A DNA stretch of 64,000 nucleotides from Streptomyces sp. NBC_00341 (GCF_041435055.1 NZ_CP108002.1:3100001-3164000); one strand, 5' to 3'. Positions 31,684-40,420 are shown, counted from the first letter of the stretch. The notes: generated by a model from the sequence alone, not told the origin. Numbers and translations are program-made.

Positions 31684-32915
31684 AGCTTGCGCCTCTTCTT
31701 CAGGTACGTCACCAGGTCGTCGTACATGCCGCCCTCGTTGGCGAACATCGCCACGTTGCGCGCGGAGGCGAACCACGGTTCGGCGGACGGCACGACCTCG
31801 TTCGCGGCGGCCAGCAGGTCCTTCATGCCGATCATCCGTACGGTTCCGGTGCGCACCGAGTCCAGCAGCGCACGCTCCGCCGCCACCTCGCAGACATGGG
31901 CCAGGTCCGCGCCGGAGAGGCCCTCGGTGATCTTGACCAGCTTGCCCAGTCCGACGTTCTCGATGGGCCGGTCCCGCAGGTGGTAGCGGAGGATCGCCTC
32001 CCGGGCGGGTCCGTCGGGCGGGAGGACGAGGATCGTCCTGTCGAGGCGGCCGGGGCGGCGCAGGGCGTTGTCCACGTCCCAGGGCACATTGGTGGCGGCC
32101 AGGACGAAGACGCCCTCGTTCGCCGCGGAGTCGATGCCGTCCAACTCGCTGAGCAGCTGGTTGACCACGTTGCGCATGCCGCTGTGACCGGTGCGGCCGC
32201 GCTTGGCGCCGAGGGCGTCCAGCTCGTCCAGGAAGACCACGCAGGGCGCCTGCCGGCGGGCCGTCTCGAAGACCTCGTGCATGTTGCGTTCGGAGTTGCC
32301 GATCCACATGTCGAGCACGTCGTTCACGGACACCGACAGGAACGCGGCGCCCAGTTCGCCGGCCACCGCCCGCGCGATGAACGTCTTGCCGCAGCCGGGC
32401 GGCCCGTACAGCAACAGGCCGCCGCGGAGGCTCTTGCCGTACAGCTTGCGCAGCTCGGGGTTGCGCAGCGGGGCGAGGAAGGCGGCGTCCAGGCGGTCCT
32501 TCACCTCCTGCATGCCGCCGACGTCGGCCAGTCGTACGGTGCCGGGGTCCTCCACGTCCCACGCGTCGGCGCCCTCGGAGTCGTCCTGCCCGTCCGCGCG
32601 GACCGGCGTCTCGGTGAACCGCGGCGGCACCGCGTCCCCGACCTGCTCCTCCGCGGCCTTCCAGTCGAACCCGGCCCGCTTTCGCGGAGGTTGGGGCGCG
32701 GACGGGGGCGGCGCATCCATCGCCCTGGCCATCAGGTCGCGGGCGTGGGCGTCGCCCGGCGCGTGTTGCAGAGCCACGGCCGCCTCGGCGACGGCCTCGT
32801 CGGACCGGTCCGCCTCCAGCAGGAGCTGGGCCAGGTGGAGCCGGAGGGGCACATCGGCGGGGGCGGCGGCGACCGCGGTGCGCAGGCTCTGTATGAGAGG
32901 GGAGTCGTCCGGCAT
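31680..32915 (-). CDS. AAA+ ATPase (Cdc48/FtsH-like) with N-terminal TPR
   Basis: A 411-residue ATPase. The first ~70 residues are helical TPR-like repeats (LHLAQLLLEADRSDEAVAEAAVALQHAPGDAHAR). The classic AAA module has VRLADVGGMQEVKDRL, Walker A GPPGCGKT near residue 171, Walker B CVVFLDELDAL, the SRH region NEGVFVLAATNVPWDVDNALRRPGRLDR with the arginine fingers, and the lid LSGADLAHVCEVAAERAL. ATG at 32915 gives the TPR start. It is coupled to the TPR-membrane gene. Likely remodels or unfolds protein complexes. The divergent or upstream gene is an unrelated membrane protein. Confidence 0.92.
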   Translation of the reverse strand: MPDDSPLIQSLRTAVAAAPADVPLRLHLAQLLLEADRSDEAVAEAAVALQHAPGDAHARDLMARAMDAPPPSAPQPPRKRAGFDWKAAEEQVGDAVPPRFTETPVRADGQDDSEGADAWDVEDPGTVRLADVGGMQEVKDRLDAAFLAPLRNPELRKLYGKSLRGGLLLYGPPGCGKTFIARAVAGELGAAFLSVSVNDVLDMWIGNSERNMHEVFETARRQAPCVVFLDELDALGAKRGRTGHSGMRNVVNQLLSELDGIDSAANEGVFVLAATNVPWDVDNALRRPGRLDRTILVLPPDGPAREAILRYHLRDRPIENVGLGKLVKITEGLSGADLAHVCEVAAERALLDSVRTGTVRMIGMKDLLAAANEVVPSAEPWFASARNVAMFANEGGMYDDLVTYLKKRRKL

Positions 32916-33013
32916 GATCCACAGACTAGCGGCGCCGTACGACACACCCCGGGGCCCTGGGCGTGGAGTGCGCGGGGCCGGCGCTGCCGCTGCTCACGCC
33001 ACACGCCGGGCGG

Positions 33014-34537
33014 TCAGAGAGCGGCCTCTGCGCCCTCGCGCGGCCCTGCCGCCGGAGCTGCCTCGGGCGGCAGGGCCGCCCGTGGCACGTCGAGTCGGTC
33101 GTCCGGCACAGCGGCCGGGCGGTCCGCCGCCGCGCGGCGACGTGTCACGAAGCCGGTCGCGACGAGGGTGAGGGCGATGGTCCCGGAGAGCGCGGGCCAG
33201 TACACGTACCGGTAGTTGGACTCGGGCGCCGTGGGCAGGTAGGCGAGGATGTACAGGAGCGAACTCGCCCCGAGGAGGCGCAGTTCCCGGGAGTAGGGAC
33301 CCGCCCAGCGGCGGCGCAGTACGAGCACCAGCGAGACGGCCAGCCAGAACCAGCCCTGGAAGAGCATCGGCAGATCGCGGGTGAAGCCACTCACGTAGTT
33401 CTGCAGAGCGAACCTCAGTGTGTCGTTCAGTGGCTGCTTCCGCACCAGGGGATGCAGTCGGGCACCCGCGTTGGCATGTGTGCCGTTCCAGAAGGTCTGG
33501 TTGCTCTGGAAGAGCAGTTTGGTGAAGACCCGGCCCCGGTACTCGGCGTAGCCCTTCCAGTGGCGCGGCATCTGCTGCGCCCACATCCGGACGATGACGT
33601 CGGCGTGCCGATCCAGGTAGGTGACGTCGAACGGCTTGGTGTGCGGGAAGCACTGCAGGTACGCGTCCGATGCGATGTTCCGCTTCTGGCAGTCCGCGGC
33701 GGTGGCGACCAGACGGTCCCGCAAGTCCGTTCCCGTGTGCGCCTGTTCCGCCGCCGATCGCATCTGGTCCGGGGTCAGCACGTGCGCGAGGTCGTCCACC
33801 GGGATCACCGCGTACACGCGGGTGGCCAGCGGAGTGGTGGCCGCGGACACCCCGGCGCCGCAGGCGATCACGACAGCGGCGAGGACCCCGATGGCGGCCA
33901 GCCAGCGGCGCCGGCCAGGGGTGGGCCAGGCGGCCAACACCAGGAGGGCGAAGACCGGGATCACGGCCGGGACACCGTTCTTGCGCACCAGGGCGGCGTA
34001 CACGAGGAACAGCAGGCCCGACACCAGGAGGGCCCAGCGGCTCACGACCCGGTCGCGCGGCAGCTCGCGCACGGTGAGCGCGATCGCGAGCACGGCGAGG
34101 AGCGCGTACGCCAGGTGCACGTCCTTCCACACCACCCCCGTGAAGTTCACGATGTGCGGCGCGAGGCCCACGGCCAGCACCGCGAGGGAGAGCGCCCGGC
34201 TGCCGGACCTCTTCCACACCAGGCGGGCGAGGACCCACAGCGACCCCCACAGCACCGCGGCCTGCAGCGCGGCCATGGCGGAGAAGTCTCCCGTGATCCG
34301 GATGAGGACGCGCCACAGCAGCGCCATCACCGGGGGGTGCCAGTCGTTCACGGGCTCGTCCCCCAGCGCCTGCCACAGCTGGGTGTTGCTGTCCGCACTG
34401 AGGTACCCGGGGTGAAAGACGGTGGCCACGGCGTAGCCGCAGACCGCCGCGACGGCCGCCAGGCACCACGGCCACAGTGTGCCGTCCCTCCAGGCTCTGC
34501 GCAGTGCTGTGGTCCACCGGTCGACGGTTGCGGACAT
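33014..34537 (-). CDS. Polytopic membrane protein, glycosyltransferase-39-like
   Basis: A 507-residue protein with about 10-11 membrane spans and a periplasmic/extracellular loop of ~150 residues (TPLATRVYAVIPVDDLAHVLTPDQ, CQKRNIASDAYLQCFPHTKPF with two Cys). The first loop contains ADSNTQLWQALGDEPVNDWHPPVMALLW, where D-x-x-x...W-H-P-P recalls the PMT/ArnT-type lipid-linked sugar transferases. No sugar-lipid genes are adjacent. ATG at 34537 has GGGAGGG upstream. The C-terminal tail is Pro/Ala-rich and cytoplasmic. Donor and acceptor are unknown. Confidence 0.8.
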   Translation of the reverse strand: MSATVDRWTTALRRAWRDGTLWPWCLAAVAAVCGYAVATVFHPGYLSADSNTQLWQALGDEPVNDWHPPVMALLWRVLIRITGDFSAMAALQAAVLWGSLWVLARLVWKRSGSRALSLAVLAVGLAPHIVNFTGVVWKDVHLAYALLAVLAIALTVRELPRDRVVSRWALLVSGLLFLVYAALVRKNGVPAVIPVFALLVLAAWPTPGRRRWLAAIGVLAAVVIACGAGVSAATTPLATRVYAVIPVDDLAHVLTPDQMRSAAEQAHTGTDLRDRLVATAADCQKRNIASDAYLQCFPHTKPFDVTYLDRHADVIVRMWAQQMPRHWKGYAEYRGRVFTKLLFQSNQTFWNGTHANAGARLHPLVRKQPLNDTLRFALQNYVSGFTRDLPMLFQGWFWLAVSLVLVLRRRWAGPYSRELRLLGASSLLYILAYLPTAPESNYRYVYWPALSGTIALTLVATGFVTRRRAAADRPAAVPDDRLDVPRAALPPEAAPAAGPREGAEAAL

Positions 34538-34953
34538 GTGGGCGGAGCCCTCCCAGCCGAGGATGACGGGTCTCGCTGCCGCTCGACCACGTTCCAGGGG
34601 CGAACAGCGTTCCAGGGGGAACAGCTGGCGCACAACGTGGCGGAAATCTATGCGTATTGGACCTCAAAGGACAAACCGGAACGATAATTCGTCTGCGGAC
34701 CACCAGTCCACGCGAGTCACGGAGCCACGGGGCCGCAGAGCGCGACACCGAGGCCCCGGCCGCACTCGGCCAAGGCAGGCGTCACCACGGGAGGATGGCA
34801 CTACGCCCGGTGTTTGGTGCCTGGCGTTTGGTGCCTGGCGTTTGGCGCCTGGTGCCTGGTGCCTGGTGCCTGGTGCCTGGTGCCTGGTGCCAGGCGCCTG
34901 ATGCCAGGTGTCGGCTCAATGTGAGACCCGCTCCCCCAGCCCTGGAGGCCCGT
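34538..34953. other. Divergent intergenic region with minisatellite
   Basis: About 416 bp separating the membrane protein from the hydrolase. It includes an A/T-richer stretch (34640-34690) that probably holds the leftward promoter and the TGCCTGG repeat array described separately. No credible gene. Confidence 0.55.
34811..34907. repeat. 7-bp TGCCTGG minisatellite
   Basis: About a dozen head-to-tail copies of a 7-mer (TGCCTGG, with TGTTTGG, CGTTTGG and CGCCTGG variants) fill 34811-34907. The array ends with inverted TGCCAGG units, so the transcript could form a hairpin. It lies 47 bp before the hydrolase start codon. Such arrays vary in copy number between strains. Confidence 0.9.
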
Positions 34954-35754
34954 ATGTCCTGGTCCGAGCGCACGGTGACGCGGGACGGTGTCCGGCTGGT
35001 CTGCCGTGACTGGGGCGGGCCGGGGCAGCCTGTCATCCTGCTGCACGGGCTGGCGGGCCACGCCGGTGAATGGGACACCATGGCCCGGTCCCTGAGCCCC
35101 GGACTGCGGATCGTCGCGGTCGATCAACGCGGGCACGGCGCCGCCGAACGCCGTCCGCGGGATGTCTCCCGCGCCGCCTATGTCTCGGACGTCGTCGCCG
35201 TGACCGATCAGCTCGGACTGCGACAGCCCGTCCTCATCGGCCAGTCCCTGGGCGCCCACACCGCCATGCTCACCGCCGCCGCGCACCCCGCCTACGTACG
35301 CGCGCTCGTCCTCGTCGAGGCAGGTCCGGCTGTCGCGGACCCGAACACCTCTTCCAAGATCGGCAGTTGGCTGGACACATGGCCGACGCCGTTCGCCTCG
35401 CGCGAAGCCGCCGTCCGGTTCTTCGGCGGCGGACCGCTCGGTGAGGGCTGGGCGGGCGGACTGGAGGAACGCGAGGGCGGCTGGTGGCCACGGTTCGACC
35501 GGGACGTCATGGTCGGCGCCATCACGGAGAACGCGCAGCGCCCGTTCTGGGACGAGTGGGACTCCGTCACCTGCCCGACCCTGCTCGTCCTGGGCCAGAG
35601 CGGCTTCGTCCCGCCGCAGGAGGTCGACGAGATGCTGCGCCGGCGCCCAGCCACCGAGGCCGCCTGCCTCCCCGGTACCGGCCACGACCTGCACCTGGAG
35701 CGGCCTGCCGCGCTGCACGACCTGATCTCCGGGTTCCTGGCCGGAATCGGCTGA
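34954..35754 (+). CDS. Alpha/beta hydrolase
   Basis: A 266-residue soluble hydrolase. The oxyanion His-Gly is in ILLHGLAGHAGEW, the nucleophile elbow is GQSLGAHT (Ser at about residue 108), the acid is in LLVLGQSGFVPPQEVDEM, and the catalytic His is GTGHDLHLERP. A cap of about 60 residues lies between strands 6 and 7. ATG at 34954 has GGAGG upstream. The fold covers esterases, lactonases and haloperoxidases, so substrate is not predicted. It follows a variable minisatellite that may affect its leader. Confidence 0.9.
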   Translation: MSWSERTVTRDGVRLVCRDWGGPGQPVILLHGLAGHAGEWDTMARSLSPGLRIVAVDQRGHGAAERRPRDVSRAAYVSDVVAVTDQLGLRQPVLIGQSLGAHTAMLTAAAHPAYVRALVLVEAGPAVADPNTSSKIGSWLDTWPTPFASREAAVRFFGGGPLGEGWAGGLEEREGGWWPRFDRDVMVGAITENAQRPFWDEWDSVTCPTLLVLGQSGFVPPQEVDEMLRRRPATEAACLPGTGHDLHLERPAALHDLISGFLAGIG

Positions 35755-35779
35755 GGGGCAGGGTGCCGGGAACGGCGAT

Positions 35780-36382
35780 TCAGCGCCGGTCGGGAGCGCG
35801 GTCGTACGTCAGGAACATCGCCCCGCTGTCCAGGACCTGGTGATCCGTGAGCGTCCAGGCGTTCGGGCTGAACGTCGCCTTGTCGGAGAAGAGCGGGATG
35901 CCCGCGCCGATGGTCATCGGGCTCAGCTTGACGATCAGGGTGTCGATCTCGGAGTACAGGGCGCCCGCGAGTTCCCCGCCGCCGACCAGCCAGATGTCCT
36001 TGCCCTCCGCCCGCTTCAGCTCCCTGACCCGGGCCACCGGGTCGTCCGCCACGACCTCCACCGCGGGGTCCGGGCTCTCGCCCAGGGTCCGGGAGAACAC
36101 GATGTGCCGCAGATGCGGGTAGGCGTCGGTCACGCCGGCCTTGAGCCCGATCCCGTAGGACCTGCGGCCTTCGAGGACGGTGTCGAAGTGCGTGCCCGGC
36201 GCGGAGATGGACAGCGCGGTACGGGCCGGGCCCGGCAGGGTCTCCGGGTACTCGGCGATCATGTGCCCGATGTAGTCCTCCGGGATCGGCCAGAATCCGT
36301 CCGGACCGGTGGGGTCGGCGCCGTCCGGGCCGGCGATGAAACCGTCCAGGGTGGCGGCGATGTAGTACACGAGCTTGCGCAC
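35780..36382 (-). CDS. Dihydrofolate reductase family protein (RibD C-terminal fold)
   Basis: A 200-residue reductase of the RibD_C/DHFR-like group. Motifs are KLVYYIAATLDGFIAGPDG at the N-terminus, YGIGL, HIVFSRTLG, LKRAEGKDIWLVGGGELAGAL (the NADPH-binding G-G-G-x-L) and a C-terminal VLDSGAMFLTYDRA. The start is GTG at 36382 with AAAGG upstream. It converges with the hydrolase gene with a 25-bp gap. Such stand-alone proteins reduce pterin- or deaminated-riboflavin-like substrates, but many are uncharacterised. Confidence 0.9.
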   Translation of the reverse strand: MRKLVYYIAATLDGFIAGPDGADPTGPDGFWPIPEDYIGHMIAEYPETLPGPARTALSISAPGTHFDTVLEGRRSYGIGLKAGVTDAYPHLRHIVFSRTLGESPDPAVEVVADDPVARVRELKRAEGKDIWLVGGGELAGALYSEIDTLIVKLSPMTIGAGIPLFSDKATFSPNAWTLTDHQVLDSGAMFLTYDRAPDRR

Positions 36383-36501
36383 GGAGGGCCTTTCGTCCAC
36401 GGCGGCCGCCACGGGGCGGGCGGTCCTCGGCGCTCATGATCAGACAGACCCGCCCGCCGTGCAACGGGAATCGAGGCTTCCGCCCGCCCCGCCCCAGGGC
36501 A

Positions 36502-36532
36502 CCCCCTGCACCCCGGGGCGGGGTGCAGGGGG
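36502..36532. terminator. Terminator after the small secreted protein
   Basis: A perfect 13-bp stem (36502-36514 with 36520-36532) and 5-nt loop begin 5 bp after the stop codon of the leftward gene at 36538. Confidence 0.8.
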
Positions 36533-36537
36533 CCTTC

Positions 36538-36921
36538 TCAGCAGTACGGGAGGCCGGGCGCCGGGTCCACGCTGGTGAAGACGCGGGACGCCGGGATGTA
36601 GCCGTAAGCCCCGTGGTCGTCGCCGTTGGTGTAGTACCAGACGTTGTTGCCGCCGCTGTGCTTCTCGCCTCGCACGTAGCACTTGAACCAGCTGTATGTG
36701 CTGCGCAGCGTGTCGACCTGGGTGATGCGGTTGCCGCAGGTGGCCGAGGGCTCGGTGCACGGGTGGTTGAGCAGGCCGGTCGGTGCGTAGTTGCCGCAGT
36801 TCATCCCCGAACTGCCCCCGGAGCAGCCGGCGGCGTGGGCCGCCGGGCTCCCGAGGACGAGCGTGCCGGCGATCAGTGCGGAGCCTGCGGCGAGTCGGCT
36901 GAGGTTCTTGAGCGTGAGCAT
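36538..36921 (-). CDS. Small secreted protein, possible SH3-like
   Basis: A 127-residue preprotein. The signal peptide MLTLKNLSRLAAGSALIAGTLVLGSPAAHA is cleaved after AHA. The mature ~97 residues contain six cysteines (GCSGGSSGMNCGNYAP, HPCTEPSATCGNR, FKCYVRG, terminal YC) and a central WFKCYVRGEKHSGGNNVWYYTNGDDHGAYGYIPASRVFT segment that has the look of a bacterial SH3 domain (x-W-Y-Y-x-N-G-D-x-G-Y-I-P). GGGGGA precedes the ATG. It is likely a wall-associated or extracellular protein. Function unknown. Confidence 0.85.
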   Translation of the reverse strand: MLTLKNLSRLAAGSALIAGTLVLGSPAAHAAGCSGGSSGMNCGNYAPTGLLNHPCTEPSATCGNRITQVDTLRSTYSWFKCYVRGEKHSGGNNVWYYTNGDDHGAYGYIPASRVFTSVDPAPGLPYC

Positions 36922-37044
36922 GGTGTCCCCCGTTTGCTCGGGTCGGTCAGTGACTACGTCAACCCTGGGGCCGCTGCCGCGCCCTCGGCCCGTGTTTCGA
37001 CGAGCGTGCAATAAGAGCGGCGGATTCCGGACAGCGGGGGACGA

Positions 37045-37674
37045 TCAGGACTTCTGCTGCCCTCGCACGGCGTCCAGCGCCGGGGTGATCACCGCGAAGG
37101 CCTGGACGATGAGGTCGGCCGGGTCCTCCGCCCCTTCGCTCGCGCTCCACCGGTGCAGTACGGCGTCGAAGGCGTTCAGCGCCATTCCGGCGGCCAGCCT
37201 CGGATAGAGGCCGGATTCCGCCTCCGGACCCGGGCGCCGGGCCAGCTCCTGCGCCAGGTCGTCACGCCACTGCGCCTGGCGTTCCAGGAAGCGGGCGAGC
37301 AGGGCGGGGGTGCGCAGGATCAGCTGGACGACGCGCAGCGCCCTGTCCGAGTCGGCGTCGACGGCGCAGGCCGCGAGGGGGACGCGGACGGCGTGCAGCA
37401 ACGCGACGGACGGCGGTTCCTCTGCGGGGCGGGCCGCGAGCTCCGCGCGGATACCAGTACCCATGTCGGCCAGGAAGCGGACGACGACGTCCTCCTTGGA
37501 CGCGAAGTACCGGAAGAACGTCCGCTTGGACACGCCCGCAGCGGTCACGATCTCGTCGATCGTCACCGCGTCGAACCCCTTCGACGCCAGCAACTGCAGT
37601 GCGGCTTCGGTCAGTTCTTCGGAGACGAGCTGACGCTTGCGCTCGGCCATCGTCACTTCGGGGCGGGTACTCAC
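37045..37674 (-). CDS. TetR-family transcriptional regulator
   Basis: A 209-residue repressor. The N-terminal helix-turn-helix is ALQLLASKGFDAVTIDEIVTAAGVSKRTFFRYFASKEDVV, followed by an all-helical ligand domain. Three in-frame starts are possible: ATG 37692, GTG 37674 and ATG 37650; GTG 37674 is chosen as the family length fits (37692 would overlap the likely promoter). It is divergent from the SDR gene, with the inverted repeat at 37701-37733 between them. It most likely represses the SDR and itself. Ligand unknown. Confidence 0.9.
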   Translation of the reverse strand: MSTRPEVTMAERKRQLVSEELTEAALQLLASKGFDAVTIDEIVTAAGVSKRTFFRYFASKEDVVVRFLADMGTGIRAELAARPAEEPPSVALLHAVRVPLAACAVDADSDRALRVVQLILRTPALLARFLERQAQWRDDLAQELARRPGPEAESGLYPRLAAGMALNAFDAVLHRWSASEGAEDPADLIVQAFAVITPALDAVRGQQKS

Positions 37675-37700
37675 CCACTCAGGGTACTTCATGCCCCCAA

Positions 37701-37733
37701 TGGCACTCAGTAGCATCTTGACACTAAGTGCCA
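37701..37733. promoter_or_regulatory. Probable TetR operator and SDR promoter
   Basis: TGGCACT (37701-37707) and its complement AGTGCCA (37727-37733) are separated by 19 bp. A TTGACA -35 hexamer (37718-37723) lies between the arms. A -10 about 17 bp later would start the message almost at the SDR ATG (37754), so the message may be leaderless. Binding by the adjacent TetR protein would block the -35. The -10 itself is poor. Confidence 0.6.
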
Positions 37734-37753
37734 CCAGGGGCAGTCTGTGCCGC

Positions 37754-38794
37754 ATGACGCAGCGGCAGGAGCAAGGGCAAGAGCAGAGGCAAAAGCAGGA
37801 GCAGCAGGGGCGCGGGCAGGGACAGGGACAGGGGCAGGGGCAGGGGCAGGGACGGCGGAATCGGCAACGGCGGCGGTGGACCTCCGAGCTGATCCCGGAC
37901 CAGACCGGCCGGGTCTTCGTCGTCACCGGCGCCAACAGCGGACTCGGCCTGGCCACCACCCGCGCGGTCGCCCGCCGGGGAGCGCACGTGATCCTCGCCG
38001 TCCGCGACGAGGACAAGGGCCGGCGGGCAGTCGCCGGGATCACCGCGGAGCACCCGGACGCGAGCCTTGAGGTGCGGCGCCTCGACCTCGCCGACCTCGA
38101 CTCGGTGCGCGCCTTCGCCGCTGTGGTGCGCACCGCCCATCCGCGCCTGGACGTGCTCGTCAACAACGCCGGGGTGATGGCACCGCCCCGGTCACTGAGC
38201 CCGCAGGGCCACGAGTCGCAGTTCGCGTCCAACCATCTCGGCCACTTCGCGCTGACCGGGCTGCTCCTCGACCTGCTGACCCCGGGCATCGATCCCGTCG
38301 TGGTCACGGTGAGTTCGGCCAACCACCGCAAGGCGAGCCTCTTCTTCGACGACCTCACGGGCGAACGCCACTACTCACCGATGGGGTACTACAACCAGTC
38401 GAAGCTCGCCAACGCCGTCTTCGGCCACGCGCTCCACCGCCGGCTCGGCGAAGCGGGCAGCCCGGTACGCAGCGTGCTCGCCCACCCCGGCTACACCGCG
38501 ACCGGTCTCCAGACCGACGGGCCCGTCGGCCCGGTGAAGCTGCTGTTCGGCCACCTCCTCACCCCCCTCGCCCAGAACCCGGCCCAGGGCGCGCTGCCAC
38601 AGCTGTACGCGGCCACGGACCCGAGCGTGGCGGGCGGCGAGTTCATCGGGCCGGACGGCATGGCGGAACTGCGCGGCGGGCCGACGCGGGTGGAGCTGTC
38701 CGCCGGGGCCGCCGACGCCGCGACCGGCCGCCGGCTGTGGGAGCTCTCGGAACGGGCGACGGGCGTGCGGTACGTGTTCCCCACCCCTGCCTGA
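37754..38794 (+). CDS. Short-chain dehydrogenase/reductase with Gln/Gly-rich N-terminus
   Basis: A 346-residue oxidoreductase. Residues 1-43 are a low-complexity Gln/Gly/Arg tail (TQRQEQGQEQRQKQEQQ, then Gly-Gln alternation) encoded by a GGGCAG hexamer repeat at about 37800-37855. The SDR core starts at RVFVVTGANSGLGLATTRA (T-G-x3-G-x-G), with NNAG in VLVNNAGVMAPP, catalytic Ser in VVVTVSSANH, and Y-x3-K in YYNQSKLAN. It resembles the retinol dehydrogenase/WWOX group. The ATG has no ribosome site; a leaderless start is likely. It is divergent from TetR. Confidence 0.9.
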   Translation: MTQRQEQGQEQRQKQEQQGRGQGQGQGQGQGQGRRNRQRRRWTSELIPDQTGRVFVVTGANSGLGLATTRAVARRGAHVILAVRDEDKGRRAVAGITAEHPDASLEVRRLDLADLDSVRAFAAVVRTAHPRLDVLVNNAGVMAPPRSLSPQGHESQFASNHLGHFALTGLLLDLLTPGIDPVVVTVSSANHRKASLFFDDLTGERHYSPMGYYNQSKLANAVFGHALHRRLGEAGSPVRSVLAHPGYTATGLQTDGPVGPVKLLFGHLLTPLAQNPAQGALPQLYAATDPSVAGGEFIGPDGMAELRGGPTRVELSAGAADAATGRRLWELSERATGVRYVFPTPA

Positions 38795-38920
38795 CGTCCC
38801 TCCCCGCCCGCCCCGCCTCTGCCTGACGGGTCCCTCCCCGCCCACCCCGCCACGGCCGCTTCGGGCCCGTCCGGGCGGTTTCCGCCCGGCACGGGCGGGG
38901 GAACGCGCAGAGTGGGGCGT

Positions 38921-39667
38921 ATGACGACACCCGCAGAGCTGCTCCGCTCCTTCGCCCGCACCCGCGCCTCGCTCGACGGCGAGGAGGTCACGTACTGGTG
39001 GTCCGGCGACGTGTACGCCTGGTCCCCCGACGAGCCCTACCAGCGCGTCTTCGGCTTCGAGGGGCTCAACGTCTCCCGCCTCGTCCAGGATGCCGACGCC
39101 GGTCCCGACGCCTACCAACTCCTCACCCGTGAGGCCGCCTTCTACCTGGACCCCGCGAGCCGCGAGATCCTGGAGACCTGGCAGGACCTGCCCGTGGTGC
39201 ACGTCTGGAACGACCCGGCGAACCAGAAGTGGCGCCCCTTCCCGGTCCCGGTGACCGAGCTGGGCGGGCAGGTCTGCTTCAGCCTGGAGATCCCGCTCGC
39301 CTACCCCTCACCGCTGCCGGTGGCCCAGTACCCCGTCCACTCGGCCGGTGACACGTACAAGGCCCTGGAGCTCTTCCAGTTCTTCGCCGACCGGGCAGAG
39401 CTGGCAGGACCGGCACCCAGCGTGCCGGCCACCATGTCGTGGACCCGGATGTCCCCGTGGCTCCCATGGATGGCACGCGGTCAGCGGCCCGGTGGCCTCA
39501 CCTACCACTGCCGGGGCCGCAAGCTCGGCTCGTACGCCGAGGTCCCCGAGCGGACCCGGGCCTACATCGCCGCCCACCACCCGGAGTTCGCCCACGCGCC
39601 GGAGAAGTGGAGCGAGCCGAACGAGACCAGCTGGACGTACTTCCGCAAGCTCAACCCGCCGCAGTAG
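38921..39667 (+). CDS. DUF1838 family protein
   Basis: A 248-residue soluble protein of the DUF1838 family. It has the usual aromatic-rich core (VTYWWSGDVYAWSPDEPYQRVFGFEGLNVSRL, FYLDPASREILETWQDLPVVHVWNDPANQKW) and a C-terminal W-x-R-M-x-x-W-L...GKLTYH-like segment (SWTRMSPWLPWMARGQRPGGLTYHCRGRKL). Members resemble lipocalin-like or steroid-binding folds but have no proven activity. The 3' end overlaps the convergent acetyltransferase gene by 17 bp. A direct repeat of CCTGACG-CCCTCCCCGCCC lies upstream at about 38790-38850. Confidence 0.88.
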   Translation: MTTPAELLRSFARTRASLDGEEVTYWWSGDVYAWSPDEPYQRVFGFEGLNVSRLVQDADAGPDAYQLLTREAAFYLDPASREILETWQDLPVVHVWNDPANQKWRPFPVPVTELGGQVCFSLEIPLAYPSPLPVAQYPVHSAGDTYKALELFQFFADRAELAGPAPSVPATMSWTRMSPWLPWMARGQRPGGLTYHCRGRKLGSYAEVPERTRAYIAAHHPEFAHAPEKWSEPNETSWTYFRKLNPPQ

Positions 39668-40322
39668 CAGCCGGACCGGCCCCGGCCCCCGCATCGGCGC
39701 CGGCACCCGTACCCGCATTCACACCCACACCCACACCCGCATCCTCCGAGCGGAGCCGGGCATGGAGGTGCACGTCGTGCCGGCCGTCCGCGTGCAGCCA
39801 CGCCCCGCGCCGGATGCCCTCCACCTCGAATCCGGCCTTGACCGCCACCCGGCAGGACGCGTGGTTGGCGGTCGCGTGTTCCAGCTCGATGCGGTGGAAG
39901 CCGCGCTCGTACAGCGCCCACCGGGTGACGGCCTCGGCCGCCCGGGGGCACAGGCCCCGGCCGCGGGCCGACGGGACGGTCCAGTAGGCGAGTTCGGCCG
40001 AACCGCCCTGCAGATCGAAGGACTTCAGGGCGACCCGTCCCAGCAGCGCGTCGCTCTCCGCGTCGACGAGCGCCCAGTGGGCGCCCCGCTCGGACGGCCA
40101 TTCGCTCCGCCACGTCTCGATCCAGCCCCGCGCCTCCGCCTCCGAGTCGGCCCGCCGGACGTGCCAGTGCTGGATCGCCGGGTCCCGGAACGCCTCCCGT
40201 ACCGCGTTGGCGTCGGTGAGCAGCCAGGGGCGCAGGGCGGCCTCGGTGGCGACGGGCAGGGTGGGCTGACCGGTCGCGGCCAGCGCACCGGCGGGTATCG
40301 CGGGAGCAACCAGGTACGGCAT
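39651..40322 (-). CDS. GNAT-family N-acetyltransferase with Gly/Ala-rich tail
   Basis: A 223-residue RimJ/RimL-type acetyltransferase. The acetyl-CoA site is in AELAYWTVPSARGRGLCPRAAEAVTRWAL, followed by FHRIELEHATANHASCRVAVKAGFEVEG (N-x-x-S-x-x-V-x-x-K-x-G-F). The C-terminal ~35 residues are a repetitive G/A tail (VGVGVNAGTGAGADAGAGAG). ATG at 40322 is used; no ribosome site is present and a GTG 18 bp upstream is an alternative. The stop lies inside the DUF1838 gene. Substrate unknown. Confidence 0.85.
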   Translation of the reverse strand: MPYLVAPAIPAGALAATGQPTLPVATEAALRPWLLTDANAVREAFRDPAIQHWHVRRADSEAEARGWIETWRSEWPSERGAHWALVDAESDALLGRVALKSFDLQGGSAELAYWTVPSARGRGLCPRAAEAVTRWALYERGFHRIELEHATANHASCRVAVKAGFEVEGIRRGAWLHADGRHDVHLHARLRSEDAGVGVGVNAGTGAGADAGAGAGPAATAAG

Positions 40323-40360
40323 GACGGGAATTGTCACAGACGGGGCCCGCCGAGTACCTG

Positions 40361-40420
40361 CCTCGGCCCGGCCCGGCCCGGCTCGACTCGGCTCGGCTCG
40401 ACTCAGCTCTGCTCGGCCCG
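40361..40420. repeat. CGGCC/CGGCT pentamer repeat
   Basis: An imperfect short tandem repeat of CGGCC, then CGGCT and CGACT units, occupies the spacer between the acetyltransferase start (40322) and the kinase gene. Simple-sequence region; no gene. Confidence 0.75.

Noticed and set aside
34811..34907. CRISPR array
   Set aside because: 7-bp units without spacers; a minisatellite.
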